Position numbers and translations under genes: made by a program
Part shown: one piece after another, positions 31,050 through 38,658 of the stretch
Position numbering within the stretch: position 1 is the first letter of the stretch
Layout: every line of letters begins with the position of its first letter
Notes under the pieces: generated by a model
What the model was told of the DNA's origin: nothing
Database searches by the model: none
What the model saw: only the letters and a program-made list of their open reading frames with translations
DNA from: Actinocrinis sp035946395
Lineage (GTDB): Bacteria > Actinomycetota > Actinomycetes > Streptomycetales > Catenulisporaceae
Length of the DNA: 43,693 bases
Reading direction: 5' to 3'
NCBI RefSeq assembly: GCF_035946395.1
Contig: NZ_DASYZI010000074.1
Span: 1-43,693, forward strand

Positions 31050-32393
31050 TCAGCGTCCGCCGAGGTGGCGGCGCACGGTGCGCGCGGTGACGTTCAGGCG
31101 CTTGGCGATGTCCTCGGCGCTGAGGTCCGGGTGGCGGGCCTTGAGCTTGACGACCTTCGCCTTGGTGTCTTGTCCGGCGCGTGTCCGCTTCGGTGTCCGG
31201 GTCTTGTCCGTGCCTGTGTCCGGCGCGTGTCCATCGCCGTGTCCGGGCGCTGTCCCGGTCGGGTCCGCGTCGGTGTCCGGGTTCTGTCCCTGGTCGTGTC
31301 CGTTCGGCGGGCGCTGCGCGGCGAGGGCCAGGGCGGCGGCGACCGCGGCGGCGTCCAGTTCGGCCAGGTCGATCTGGAGGCGGATCAGTGGGCCGACGTG
31401 CTTGCGCCAACGCCAGCCGTGCATTTGCCGGGCGACCGCGATCGCGCCCAGGCGGGTGCGCTCCATGGCCAGCGCGGTGCGGTAGGAGTGCTGGCGCCAC
31501 AGCACCATGCGACGCCACAGCTTCAGCGTCGGCCAGGGCGACACCAGCCAGCGCGCGGACGGGATCGGCTCGCGTATGGTGCCGCCGGCCAGGTGCGCTT
31601 GATAGCGCACTACGTGCCGCATCAGCTCGACGAACATCACCCAGATGCTCGGCATGAGCACGTGTGCGACCCGTCCGGCGGTGCCGCCGCCGGCGGAGTA
31701 GTTCAGCCACACGGTTCCTGCGGTGGCGCCGTACACGGTCCAGCGGGCCAGCGGGTGTGACATCTTCAGGCGGGTGAGCACCAGGTCCACGCCGGAGAAC
31801 ACGAACACGGTCAGGTCCGTGACCAGCGGCACCAGCGCGGCCCATCGCGCGCCGAACGCGGGCACCATCTCATCGCGCACCGAGCGGAACGAGAGCGTCA
31901 TGCCGCCCAGCGCGATCAGCGCGGCCATCACGCCGATGACGACCGTGACGGTCAGCCAGCCGCCGCCGAGCGGTTCGGCCGTGTCCGTGTCCGGGTCCTG
32001 GCGGGGTGGTTCGGGCACGGCAGAATCCAGGACCGGATGGCCGTTGGCGGCAAGGATCGAGGGGGCGCCCGCCGGGGGCGCGAGCACGGGCATGGCGCAC
32101 TCACCTTCGGTTGAGGGAAACGACGACGACGGCCCCGGCGCCATGGTGGCGGGGACCGCGTGCGTGGCGGGATGGACTGGGTCGTGTCGGTGCTCAGGGA
32201 TGCGGCGCAAACCCCGGAAGGGCCGGACGCTCAGCGTGCCGTCCGGGTCGCGGATCAGGACGTTGCGCGGCGCGGTGTGCGGCAGGCGCACCAGCGGCAG
32301 CGCCGCAGCGCCGGGGCCGGTGCGCGGGGTGGCCCACTGGGCCAGGACCGTGACGACCTGCCCGCGCAGCAGGTACCGGCGGCCGGTGATCAC
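31050..32393 (-). CDS. DUF2637 (Spd-like) membrane protein with N-terminal extension
   Basis: The 447-residue frame from GTG 32393 joins two parts. Residues 1-70 (GRRYLLRGQVVTVLAQW and PRNVLIRDPDGTLSVRPFRG) resemble a small AICE protein that I remember as a separate gene. Residues about 140-290 form the DUF2637 domain with four membrane segments (GWLTVTVVIGVMAALIALGG onward). The C-terminus ends in an HTH, LSAEDIAKRLNVTARTVRR. The start overlaps the DUF1643 stop as GTGA. An internal ATG at 32093 with a weak GGTGAG site could make the 347-residue DUF2637 protein alone. Such proteins are linked to plasmid spread or regulation. No stop codon separates the two parts. Confidence 0.75.
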   Translation of the reverse strand: MITGRRYLLRGQVVTVLAQWATPRTGPGAAALPLVRLPHTAPRNVLIRDPDGTLSVRPFRGLRRIPEHRHDPVHPATHAVPATMAPGPSSSFPSTEGECAMPVLAPPAGAPSILAANGHPVLDSAVPEPPRQDPDTDTAEPLGGGWLTVTVVIGVMAALIALGGMTLSFRSVRDEMVPAFGARWAALVPLVTDLTVFVFSGVDLVLTRLKMSHPLARWTVYGATAGTVWLNYSAGGGTAGRVAHVLMPSIWVMFVELMRHVVRYQAHLAGGTIREPIPSARWLVSPWPTLKLWRRMVLWRQHSYRTALAMERTRLGAIAVARQMHGWRWRKHVGPLIRLQIDLAELDAAAVAAALALAAQRPPNGHDQGQNPDTDADPTGTAPGHGDGHAPDTGTDKTRTPKRTRAGQDTKAKVVKLKARHPDLSAEDIAKRLNVTARTVRRHLGGR

Positions 32394-32944
32394 GGCTCGC
32401 CGTCCGGGCGGTAGTCGGTCAGTGGGGCGTTCGCGGGCAGGTAGAGCGGGTGGCGCGGCTGCCCGTGCGCGGTGCGCCCCAGACAGGACAGCCGGGCCGG
32501 GTAAAGGAGCCGCAGGACGGCCTGGTCGCGAGCGTGCAGGGCGCCGTGGGCGCCCCAGGCGGCGACGACCGGGGTGCCGCGACCGACGGCGGCGCACAGA
32601 ATCTGGTCGTTATCGGGGCCGACCGGGTCCGGGTGCGTGGCGAGGATGCTCGGGTCGGTGGTGCGTGGCGCGAACAGGTTGACCACGATCAACCCGCCGC
32701 AGCCCTCGCGGCGCGCGAACCGCAGGCAGCGGCGCATCGTCGGGTCCTCGCGCGTCGCGTCCGCGGTCGAGGGGTTGAGCATCACGAACACCATCGGCGC
32801 CGCCGCACCCCAGCGGTGTTCCAGCAGGTACCGGTGGGTGCGTGCCGGGTCGAACACGGCGAGGCGGGCCTCGACCAGGTTCTCGCGCCGCTCGCTGATC
32901 AGATGCGAAGCGCCCCACACGGCTTCAGGGCGGGGCGCGCTCAC
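32390..32944 (-). CDS. DUF1643 family protein
   Basis: This is a 184-residue protein. GTG at 32944 overlaps the previous stop (GTGA). DUF1643 features are clear: PMVFVMLNPSTADATREDPT, RRCLRFARREGCGGLIVVNL, APRTTDP, and later VVAAWG. The function of the family is unknown; it often travels on phages and conjugative elements and has been placed among candidate nucleic-acid modifying or defence-linked proteins. It is coupled on both sides with DUF5131 and DUF2637 genes, so it probably shares their transcript. Confidence 0.85.
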   Translation of the reverse strand: MSAPRPEAVWGASHLISERRENLVEARLAVFDPARTHRYLLEHRWGAAAPMVFVMLNPSTADATREDPTMRRCLRFARREGCGGLIVVNLFAPRTTDPSILATHPDPVGPDNDQILCAAVGRGTPVVAAWGAHGALHARDQAVLRLLYPARLSCLGRTAHGQPRHPLYLPANAPLTDYRPDGEP

Positions 32945-33822
32945 GCCGTCACCGCAGCGGGGAACTGCGTCCAGCGTTGCCCGTCCAGCTCCGGGGTGGG
33001 GATCTTGCGTCCGCGCCGGTCGGCGTTCTGCTTGTAGAAGAACGCTGTTCCCGCGTTCACGCACTGGTCGCGCATCGCGCGGACCCAGTCGAGATCCAAT
33101 GCTCGTGCGCCGGGTCCGGATTCGGCTCCGGCGATCACCCAGTCAAGGCCGTGCAGCCGCGTGCAGCAGCCGCCGGCGTGGGCGAAGGACATGGTCAGCC
33201 CGTGCCCGCGCTCGCTGCCCAGCGTCCACATCGCCGCGCGCAGGTCGATCGGAGCGAGCAGCGGCTCGCAGGACAGGAACCGTACTGCGGCCGGGGTACG
33301 CATCAGGACCGGGATACGAATGTCGGCCCAGTGCTGGTTCTCCACCGACACTCCGAGCCACACGTTGGGCAGCGGCCAGGGCGCTTCGTACAGCGCCCAC
33401 GCGCTGGCCTCGTCCTCGCTCGCCGCAAGCAGCGGTTGCCCGTCGTTCCTGAGCAGGGAGCGCATGCGGGCGGGGCGCTTGGTCAGGATCTGGTACGTGT
33501 GCTGCGGGGTGGCGGCCATCGCCGCGAACACCTTCGTGATGAACGCGTCCGGCACCTCGGCGTGGAACAGGTCTGACATGCTGTTGACGAATACGCGGGC
33601 CGGGGCGTGCCACCGGGCGGGCTGGTCGAGGCGGTCGGGGTGCAGGGTCACCTTGAAGCCGCGCGGGAAGGCGGGGGTGCCGGCGAAGCGGCGGGCGATG
33701 CTCTCCGCGTAGCAGTGATCGCAACCGTCGGAGACCTTGGTGCAGCCGGTCACCGGGTTCCAGGTGCGTCCCGCCGTGCCGTCGTCGGCGCGGGTCCATT
33801 CGATCGAGGTGCGGGTGCTCAC
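32941..33822 (-). CDS. DUF5131 (phage Gp37/Gp68-like) protein
   Basis: This is a 293-residue protein of the Gp37/Gp68 family, a radical-SAM-like fold. The opening block SIEWT...TWNPVTGCTKVSDGC is typical, followed by DHCYAE, so three cysteines are present in a C-x6-C-x2-C pattern that could hold an iron-sulfur cluster. Later marks are FVNSMSDLFH, ILTKRP, WLGVSVENQ and WVIAGAESG. GTG at 33822 overlaps the previous stop. The family is common in phages and AICEs, and its substrate is unknown. Confidence 0.88.
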   Translation of the reverse strand: MSTRTSIEWTRADDGTAGRTWNPVTGCTKVSDGCDHCYAESIARRFAGTPAFPRGFKVTLHPDRLDQPARWHAPARVFVNSMSDLFHAEVPDAFITKVFAAMAATPQHTYQILTKRPARMRSLLRNDGQPLLAASEDEASAWALYEAPWPLPNVWLGVSVENQHWADIRIPVLMRTPAAVRFLSCEPLLAPIDLRAAMWTLGSERGHGLTMSFAHAGGCCTRLHGLDWVIAGAESGPGARALDLDWVRAMRDQCVNAGTAFFYKQNADRRGRKIPTPELDGQRWTQFPAAVTA

Positions 33823-34751
33823 GTGGGGTCTTCCTTCGTCTGGTCGGCGATGCGGCGCAGCAGTAGGGCCATGCGGTCGGCGCGGCCGGGGTGCAGCGGC
33901 GTGCGCGTGCTGCGGGTGCCCGGGTCGATCTCGCCGCGCCACGCGGCCACGCGCGGGGCGAGCGCATCGGCGTGGGCGAACAGTTCCAGTCCGCCGTGCT
34001 CGTCCGGCTCGGCGGCGGTGCGCGCGACGTGCTCGCGCAACGGGTTCAGGTCGCTCGTGTGCCAGGTCACGCGGTGGCGCTCGCCGAGGCGGTGGTGCAG
34101 CATCGGGCGCGCGTCCAGCAGCGGAACCGCGTCGGCGGGCAGGCCGCGGGTGCGCGGACCGGCCAGCGCGACCGTGACGTCCACGATCCGCGCTCCGGCG
34201 CTGTCGCAGGCTTCGATGCGCGCGGCGATCGGTTTGCGCACGCGGCCGGACGGCGGCGGGGGCGGGATGGTCGCGGTGACGGCGACCAGCGTGGTGTCGG
34301 GGTCGGCGAGGCGCGCCGCGGCCCATTGCGCGGCCAGCCGACGCGCATCGGCGCACCGGGCTTGCGCGTCGCGCAGCCGGGCGATGGTCAGGCAGCACCG
34401 GCACAACGGTCGGCCGGGCTGCTGCGGATCGGTGGGCTGTGTCTGCGGGCGGAAGCGCACCAGCGGCGATTCGGTGTGCGCGCCGCAGTGCGCGCAGTCG
34501 TATTCGGGCCTGGTGCGCCGCGCCGCCGCGGCGGCCAGTTGGTTCGCGCTGGCCGGGCTGGGGGCCGACTCGCGCAGGTCGAACAGGTCGAAGGTCTCGC
34601 GGCGGCGCACCGCTCCGGGCGCGGTCACGCACGCGCGCACTGGCCCGCCGGGCACGCGGGGAAGGTCGAGGTCGGAGAGTTGGGTGCGGGTGCGCAGGTG
34701 CTCGGGCACCTGGCCCCACCCGTCGTAGGAACGCAGGGCGTTGCTGGTCAC
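33819..34751 (-). CDS. Hypothetical protein with zinc-ribbon
   Basis: This is a 310-residue protein. GTG at 34751 has GGAAGA 8 bases upstream; an open frame further left lacks coding character. A zinc ribbon with two cysteine pairs is visible (DCAHCGAHTESPL and LCRCCLTIARLRDAQARC, about 100-150). The remainder is a mixed domain with strand-rich segments (LVAVTATIPPPPPSG). It may bind nucleic acid. It overlaps DUF5131 by 4 bases. I do not recognise the family. Confidence 0.65.
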   Translation of the reverse strand: MTSNALRSYDGWGQVPEHLRTRTQLSDLDLPRVPGGPVRACVTAPGAVRRRETFDLFDLRESAPSPASANQLAAAAARRTRPEYDCAHCGAHTESPLVRFRPQTQPTDPQQPGRPLCRCCLTIARLRDAQARCADARRLAAQWAAARLADPDTTLVAVTATIPPPPPSGRVRKPIAARIEACDSAGARIVDVTVALAGPRTRGLPADAVPLLDARPMLHHRLGERHRVTWHTSDLNPLREHVARTAAEPDEHGGLELFAHADALAPRVAAWRGEIDPGTRSTRTPLHPGRADRMALLLRRIADQTKEDPT

Positions 34752-34782
34752 GCGGTGTCTTCCGATCTGCCGGGGCGGGTGG

Positions 34783-35112
34783 TTAACGGGTGTGGGTGTG
34801 GCCGTACAGCCACGCGGCGGCCAGCAGGAGGCCAAGGAGCGCGGCGAGGCGGAAGCGCAGCGTGGCGCGGCGGGCGCGTCCCGCGCGGGCGAGCACCTTG
34901 CGCTTGCGCAGGGACTTGAGCTGCCTGCGGGAGGTGCCGTACGAGAGGGAGCGGGTGAACGCGCGGCGCAGTCGGCGGCGCAGGTAGCGGGCGCGCAGCC
35001 ACAGCCAGAACACGACGGCGGCCCCGGCGGCGCCGACGAACAGCGCGGTGTCGGGTGACAGGGCCATGCTCGGGGCGTGCGTGGCGGGCGGCCCGACGGC
35101 GAACAGGGACAT
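34783..35112 (-). CDS. Small membrane protein with basic loop
   Basis: This is a 109-residue protein with two hydrophobic segments (about 20-40 and 88-103) flanking a strongly basic stretch (RRRLRRAFTRS and RKRKVLARAGRARR). ATG at 35112 is chosen since GGAGGT lies 7 bases upstream. Its role is unknown; small membrane proteins of this kind (Spd group) accompany TraB in actinomycete conjugative elements and help spread along the mycelium. Confidence 0.6.
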   Translation of the reverse strand: MSLFAVGPPATHAPSMALSPDTALFVGAAGAAVVFWLWLRARYLRRRLRRAFTRSLSYGTSRRQLKSLRKRKVLARAGRARRATLRFRLAALLGLLLAAAWLYGHTHTR

Positions 35113-35187
35113 GCGGGCCACCTCCATGCGGCCAGGCGGAAACGGACCGGCGCCGACAAGTCGGCGAGTCGAGGTGAGCGAAGAAGC

Positions 35188-35529
35188 TCAGGCGATTTTG
35201 CGGGCGGTGATCGGGGCGCCGTGGGCGCGCTTGCGCGGCGCGTCCGCGCTCACGTTCAGCGCGGCGGCGACCGGGCGGGCGGCGGTCAGCGTCGGGGGCA
35301 GGACCGTGAGCAGGTACGCGAACTCCGCCTCGGTCATCACCACCGCGTGTCCGTCGTCGCGCAGGGCGCGCTCGATCACCACGCGGTCCACCGGGCCGAA
35401 CGCGGTGTCGATGGTCAGCCCGTCCGACGCGATCGCCGGGTCGTACAGCCCGCTGTCGGTGGACGCATCGAAGTCGTCCGGGTCGTCGGCGCCGGTCACG
35501 GTGTCAGCGGCGTGGGCGAGCGCAAGCAT
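35188..35529 (-). CDS. Hypothetical acidic protein
   Basis: This is a 113-residue protein with an acidic N-terminal half (DDPDDFDASTDS). A helix/strand region follows with DRVVIERALRDDGHAVVMTE and EFAYLLTVLPP, and the tail is basic (PRKRAHGAPITARKIA). The upstream region has only a weak site. I do not recognise the family; it is a short gene in the train of AICE accessory genes. Confidence 0.5.
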   Translation of the reverse strand: MLALAHAADTVTGADDPDDFDASTDSGLYDPAIASDGLTIDTAFGPVDRVVIERALRDDGHAVVMTEAEFAYLLTVLPPTLTAARPVAAALNVSADAPRKRAHGAPITARKIA

Positions 35530-35640
35530 GGGGGAACCACCAATCAGGGTGTCAGGGAACGGGGATACGGCGCGGGGCGGGCGGGGGTTGGTGCGGCGCG
35601 CGGCGCGGAGTCGGTGTCTCGGGCCGCGCGCCGGGTCTGG

Positions 35641-35943
35641 TTACGCGCCGGTGAGCAGCGCGAGCAGGTCGCCCTGCCCGATGGCCGGGGCTGCACGCGC
35701 CGGGGTCGTGCTGTGGTGGGGCAGGCAGGGGCCGCAGTAGGCGTTGCCGTCGGTGGCCAGGTGCAGGCGGGTGCCGTTGCGTCCCTGGTGGTTGCCGCAG
35801 CGTCCGCCGGTGGCGCGGTGGGTTTTGCCGCAGCCGGTGCACTGGCACTGGCCCGCGGCGGCGGCCACCGCGGCCTTCCACGAGTTGGTGGCGGACAGCG
35901 GGACGGTGGGCAGGGTGACGGTGTCGATGGGTGTGTCGGTCAC
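35641..35943 (-). CDS. Small zinc-ribbon protein
   Basis: This 100-residue protein has two cysteine sets (CQCTGCGKTHRATGGRCGNH and YCGPCLPHH) that suggest a zinc-binding fold at about 33-80. GTG at 35943 lies 4 bases past the stop of the preceding gene, with GGTGA near. It probably binds DNA, RNA or a protein partner. No specific function can be given. Confidence 0.6.
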   Translation of the reverse strand: MTDTPIDTVTLPTVPLSATNSWKAAVAAAAGQCQCTGCGKTHRATGGRCGNHQGRNGTRLHLATDGNAYCGPCLPHHSTTPARAAPAIGQGDLLALLTGA

Positions 35944-35947
35944 CGGG

Positions 35948-36211
35948 TCACCAGCGGCCGAAGACGGCGTCGCCGTCGTCGCAGGGCACGTACTCGTGCG
36001 GGTGGGCGCCGGGGCGCGGGGCGACGGGGAGGGCGTCGCGCAGGTAGCCGAGCGGGTTGGGCAGGCCGCGCGCGTCGGCCGCCAGGGTGGCCAGGGCGGC
36101 GCGCACGAGCGCGTCAAAGGTCTCGTAGGGCACGGTCATGCCCGAACCGCCGGTGCCGGGGCGGTCGGCGGGGTCCGGGGCGGCGGCGGGGGCGAGCGTG
36201 GTCATGGTCAT
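35948..36211 (-). CDS. Hypothetical 87-residue protein
   Basis: ATG at 36211 has GAGGAG 8 bases upstream. After a proline/alanine-rich start, a helix (YETFDALVRAALATLAADA) and a short region ending CDDGDAVFGRW are seen. It lies 4 bases before the zinc-ribbon gene, so the two are probably co-translated. The family is not recognised. Confidence 0.55.
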   Translation of the reverse strand: MTMTTLAPAAAPDPADRPGTGGSGMTVPYETFDALVRAALATLAADARGLPNPLGYLRDALPVAPRPGAHPHEYVPCDDGDAVFGRW

Positions 36212-36256
36212 CGCGGGTGCTCCTCACGGGCTTCGGGCTGTCCGGTCGCTCTCGCC

Positions 36257-36301
36257 GAACCGCCCGCCGACCGGCAGCCGGTGGCCGGTGGCGGGCGGTT
36301 C
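36257..36301. terminator. 12-bp hairpin after the tandem paralogue
   Basis: GAACCGCCCGCC (36257-36268) pairs perfectly with GGCGGGCGGTTC (36290-36301) across a 21-base loop. The hairpin follows the stop of the leftward gene at 36317 and precedes the next start at 36211. Confidence 0.55.
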
Positions 36302-36316
36302 AGCGGGCACGGCTGG

Positions 36317-36658
36317 TCAGGCTGCGGTCAGTGCGGGGTCGTCGGCGCGGGTGACCACGCCGAACGCCGTGTTCTGCTTGTCTGCGAAGGCGAGCACGGT
36401 CAGGTCGATGGGGCCGAAGCGCTTGGTGGTCTTGCGGTGGCCCCTGGGGTTCTCGGTGACCGGGGCGCCGTGCTGCTCGGCGAAGTCGAACACCGCGGCG
36501 AACCGCTGTGCCTGCGTGCCCCGGGTGGAGTGCAGGTGCACACGGATGTCGACGTCGGTCGGCGTCGGGATCGTCGGGTCGATCTCGACTCGGTCGGCGA
36601 AGTCGCGCAGCGCCGCGATGGTCTGGGCGCGCCGCTCGGCGTCGTTCGGTTTGCTCAT
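36317..36658 (-). CDS. Tandem-duplicated small protein, copy A
   Basis: This is a 113-residue protein starting MSKPNDAERRAQTIAALRDF. It is about half identical to its neighbour at 36706, with shared blocks DPTIPTP, QRFAAV, FAEQHGA, FGPIDLTV and VVTRADDPAL. ATG at 36658 has GGAGGAA upstream. No domain is recognised. The helix-strand pattern suggests a small alpha/beta fold. It arose by local duplication. Confidence 0.7.
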   Translation of the reverse strand: MSKPNDAERRAQTIAALRDFADRVEIDPTIPTPTDVDIRVHLHSTRGTQAQRFAAVFDFAEQHGAPVTENPRGHRKTTKRFGPIDLTVLAFADKQNTAFGVVTRADDPALTAA

Positions 36659-36705
36659 CTGCGGTTTTCCTCCCACACGAGTTGAGGTGCCGGGGCCGGG
36701 TCGCC

Positions 36706-37056
36706 TTATGCGGTGATCAGCGCGGCATCGTCCGCGCGGGTGACGACGCGCGGCTGCGGTGCGGGCTGCTCGTCGCCGAAGGCGTGCACGGTCAGTTCGA
36801 TGGGGCCGAAGTGTGCGGCGGCCTGCCGGTCGTCCTTGTCCGTGATGCGCACGGTGGCGCCGTGGGCCTCGGCGAAGGTGTGCACTGCGGCGAACCGCTC
36901 GCTCTGTGTTCCTTCGCTGCGCATCAGGAACGACCAGACGTGGATCGAGCCGGGGTCCGGGGTCGGGATCGTCGGGTCCGACTCGATCTGGTCGGCGAAG
37001 TCGCGCAGCGCCGCGATGATCTCGGCGCGGTGCTCGGTGTCGTTCGGCTTCGACAT
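36706..37056 (-). CDS. Tandem-duplicated small protein, copy B
   Basis: This 116-residue paralogue of copy A starts MSKPNDTEHRAEIIAALRDF, with GAGGAAA upstream of ATG at 37056. Differences cluster in the middle (PDPGSIHVWSFLMRSEG against PTDVDIRVHLHSTRG), which hints at divergence of a binding surface. Function is unknown. Confidence 0.7.
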   Translation of the reverse strand: MSKPNDTEHRAEIIAALRDFADQIESDPTIPTPDPGSIHVWSFLMRSEGTQSERFAAVHTFAEAHGATVRITDKDDRQAAAHFGPIELTVHAFGDEQPAPQPRVVTRADDAALITA

Positions 37057-37089
37057 AAGCAGGTTTCCTCTCGCGGGTTGGTTGAGGGT

Positions 37090-37761
37090 TCAGGCGGTGT
37101 CGTGTGCTGCGTGATCGGGGATCGGGTCGGCGGCAGGGCGCGGCGGCTCCAGGGCGAGGCGGGCGGTGGGCGAGGCGAGGGCGGCGCGGGCCTCGGCTGA
37201 GAGGGCCAGCAGTCCGGGGTCGATGGGCTCGATCTGGTAGCGGGGGGTGGTGGCGGCGGTGATGGCGGCGGCGCGGGCCTGCCAGGCGCCGGTGATCTGC
37301 GCGGCCTCGATGCGGGACTGGGCGCGGATCGCCTCGCGCTGGATCTCGGTGTCGGCGTGGATGCGGTCGCGCTCGACTTGGTGGGCGTGCTCGCGCTCGG
37401 CGCGGGTGTCGGCGCGCCGAGCGCGGATGCCGACCACGGCGGTGACCGCGGTGGACACGGCCCACACGATCAGCGGCAGGGCGAGGCCGGTGGCGTATCC
37501 GGCGATCGCGGCGGCGGCCAGTCCGCCGGCGGCGCCGAGGCAGTAGGCGGGCAGTTCGCCGCCGCCCTTGACCGTGAGCGCGCCGCACAGCGCGGTGGCG
37601 CTGGCGAGCGTGGTCATCAGGGCGGCGTCGCCGAGGGAGTGGGCGGCGCCCTGCGTGTGCCACCAGCGGCCCAGGGCGAGCAGCGTGGTGGGGGCGGCGG
37701 CAGGCAGCGCCGCGCGCAGGAACGCGGCCCCGCCGCCCGCCGCGGTCGGTTCGAAGGTCAT
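37090..37761 (-). CDS. Membrane protein with coiled-coil region
   Basis: This is a 223-residue protein with an alanine-rich N-terminal half that holds two to three hydrophobic segments (about 45-65, 70-90 and 93-112). A charged coiled coil (REHAHQVERDRIHADTEIQR) at about 118-150 follows, then a proline-rich tail. ATG at 37761 has CTGGAG 7 bases upstream. It could be a Spd-type spread or regulator-anchoring protein of the element; this is inferred from its place only. Confidence 0.6.
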   Translation of the reverse strand: MTFEPTAAGGGAAFLRAALPAAAPTTLLALGRWWHTQGAAHSLGDAALMTTLASATALCGALTVKGGGELPAYCLGAAGGLAAAAIAGYATGLALPLIVWAVSTAVTAVVGIRARRADTRAEREHAHQVERDRIHADTEIQREAIRAQSRIEAAQITGAWQARAAAITAATTPRYQIEPIDPGLLALSAEARAALASPTARLALEPPRPAADPIPDHAAHDTA

Positions 37762-37831
37762 GTCGAAGCTCCAGGAGTGCGCGGCCGGGGCCGCGTCAGC
37801 GGTCGGCGGGTGTCGCGGGGGTTGCGTGCGG

Positions 37832-38608
37832 TCAGCGGGTGTTGGCGGTGGTGCGCACGCGGCCGGTGACGGTGCGGGTGATTGGGACGGGGCCGGTGTG
37901 GTGCACGGTGATGTCGCCGGAGGCGGTGGCGGCGCTGACCAGGTCGGCGGCTTCGCGGACGTGGATGTCGCCGGACACGGAGTTGGCGGTGAGCGTGTCG
38001 GTGCGGTCGATGTCGGTGTCGCCGGAGACGGTGTTGGTCACCGCATGGCCCGCGGTGGTGATGCGTATGTCGCCGGAGGTGGTCTGCACGCTGGCGTGGT
38101 CGGCGCGTTCGGCGGTGATGTCGCCGGACACCGACTGCGCGCGCACCTCGGGGTAGGCCCCGTGCAGGGTGATGTCGCCGGACTGCGTGGTCAGGTGCAC
38201 GAGCGAGCCGGGCGGCAGCACGGCGTCGATGGTGACCGGAGAGGTGCCGACGACTGTCGCCGTACCGGGGGTGATCTCGACGCCGTCGATGATGACCCGT
38301 CCGCCGACGATGCAGAGGTCGCGGTCGGCGGTCAGCGTGGTCATGCTCACGCGGTTGCCGGAGCGCACGATGGTGACTCTGCTGATCGCCGCGCCCTGGT
38401 CGTCGAGGCGCACGGTCAGCCGGCCCGCAGTGTGCTCCAGGCGGGCAGTGGTGACCGCGTCGTGCGACGCGCCCGCGGTGTCGGGGGTGGAGATGGTGAC
38501 GTGGGCGTGGTCGGTGTCGGCGACCGAGACGCGGATACAAGCGGCCAGCGAGCGTGCGTCCAGCACGATCGGGCCGGTCTCGGGGCAGGTCAACTCGCGT
38601 CGGGTCAA
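37832..38608 (-). CDS. DUF4097-type beta-helix protein
   Basis: This 258-residue protein consists largely of repeated short strands with the motif VSGDI/TSGDI (QSGDITLHGAY, VSGDITAER, TSGDIRITTAG, VSGDTDIDRTD, VSGDIHVREA, ASGDITVHH), the hallmark of DUF4097-type right-handed beta-helix folds. There is no signal peptide, so it should be cytoplasmic. It starts with TTG at 38608, with GGGAGC about 9 bases upstream. In chromosomes such proteins are often linked with membrane-stress regulators; its use in a conjugative element is unknown. Confidence 0.75.
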   Translation of the reverse strand: MTRRELTCPETGPIVLDARSLAACIRVSVADTDHAHVTISTPDTAGASHDAVTTARLEHTAGRLTVRLDDQGAAISRVTIVRSGNRVSMTTLTADRDLCIVGGRVIIDGVEITPGTATVVGTSPVTIDAVLPPGSLVHLTTQSGDITLHGAYPEVRAQSVSGDITAERADHASVQTTSGDIRITTAGHAVTNTVSGDTDIDRTDTLTANSVSGDIHVREAADLVSAATASGDITVHHTGPVPITRTVTGRVRTTANTR

Positions 38609-38658
38609 GGCGGATCAGCTCCCTGAAGATCGGAGGGAATGGCGGTGGGTGCGGCCGG

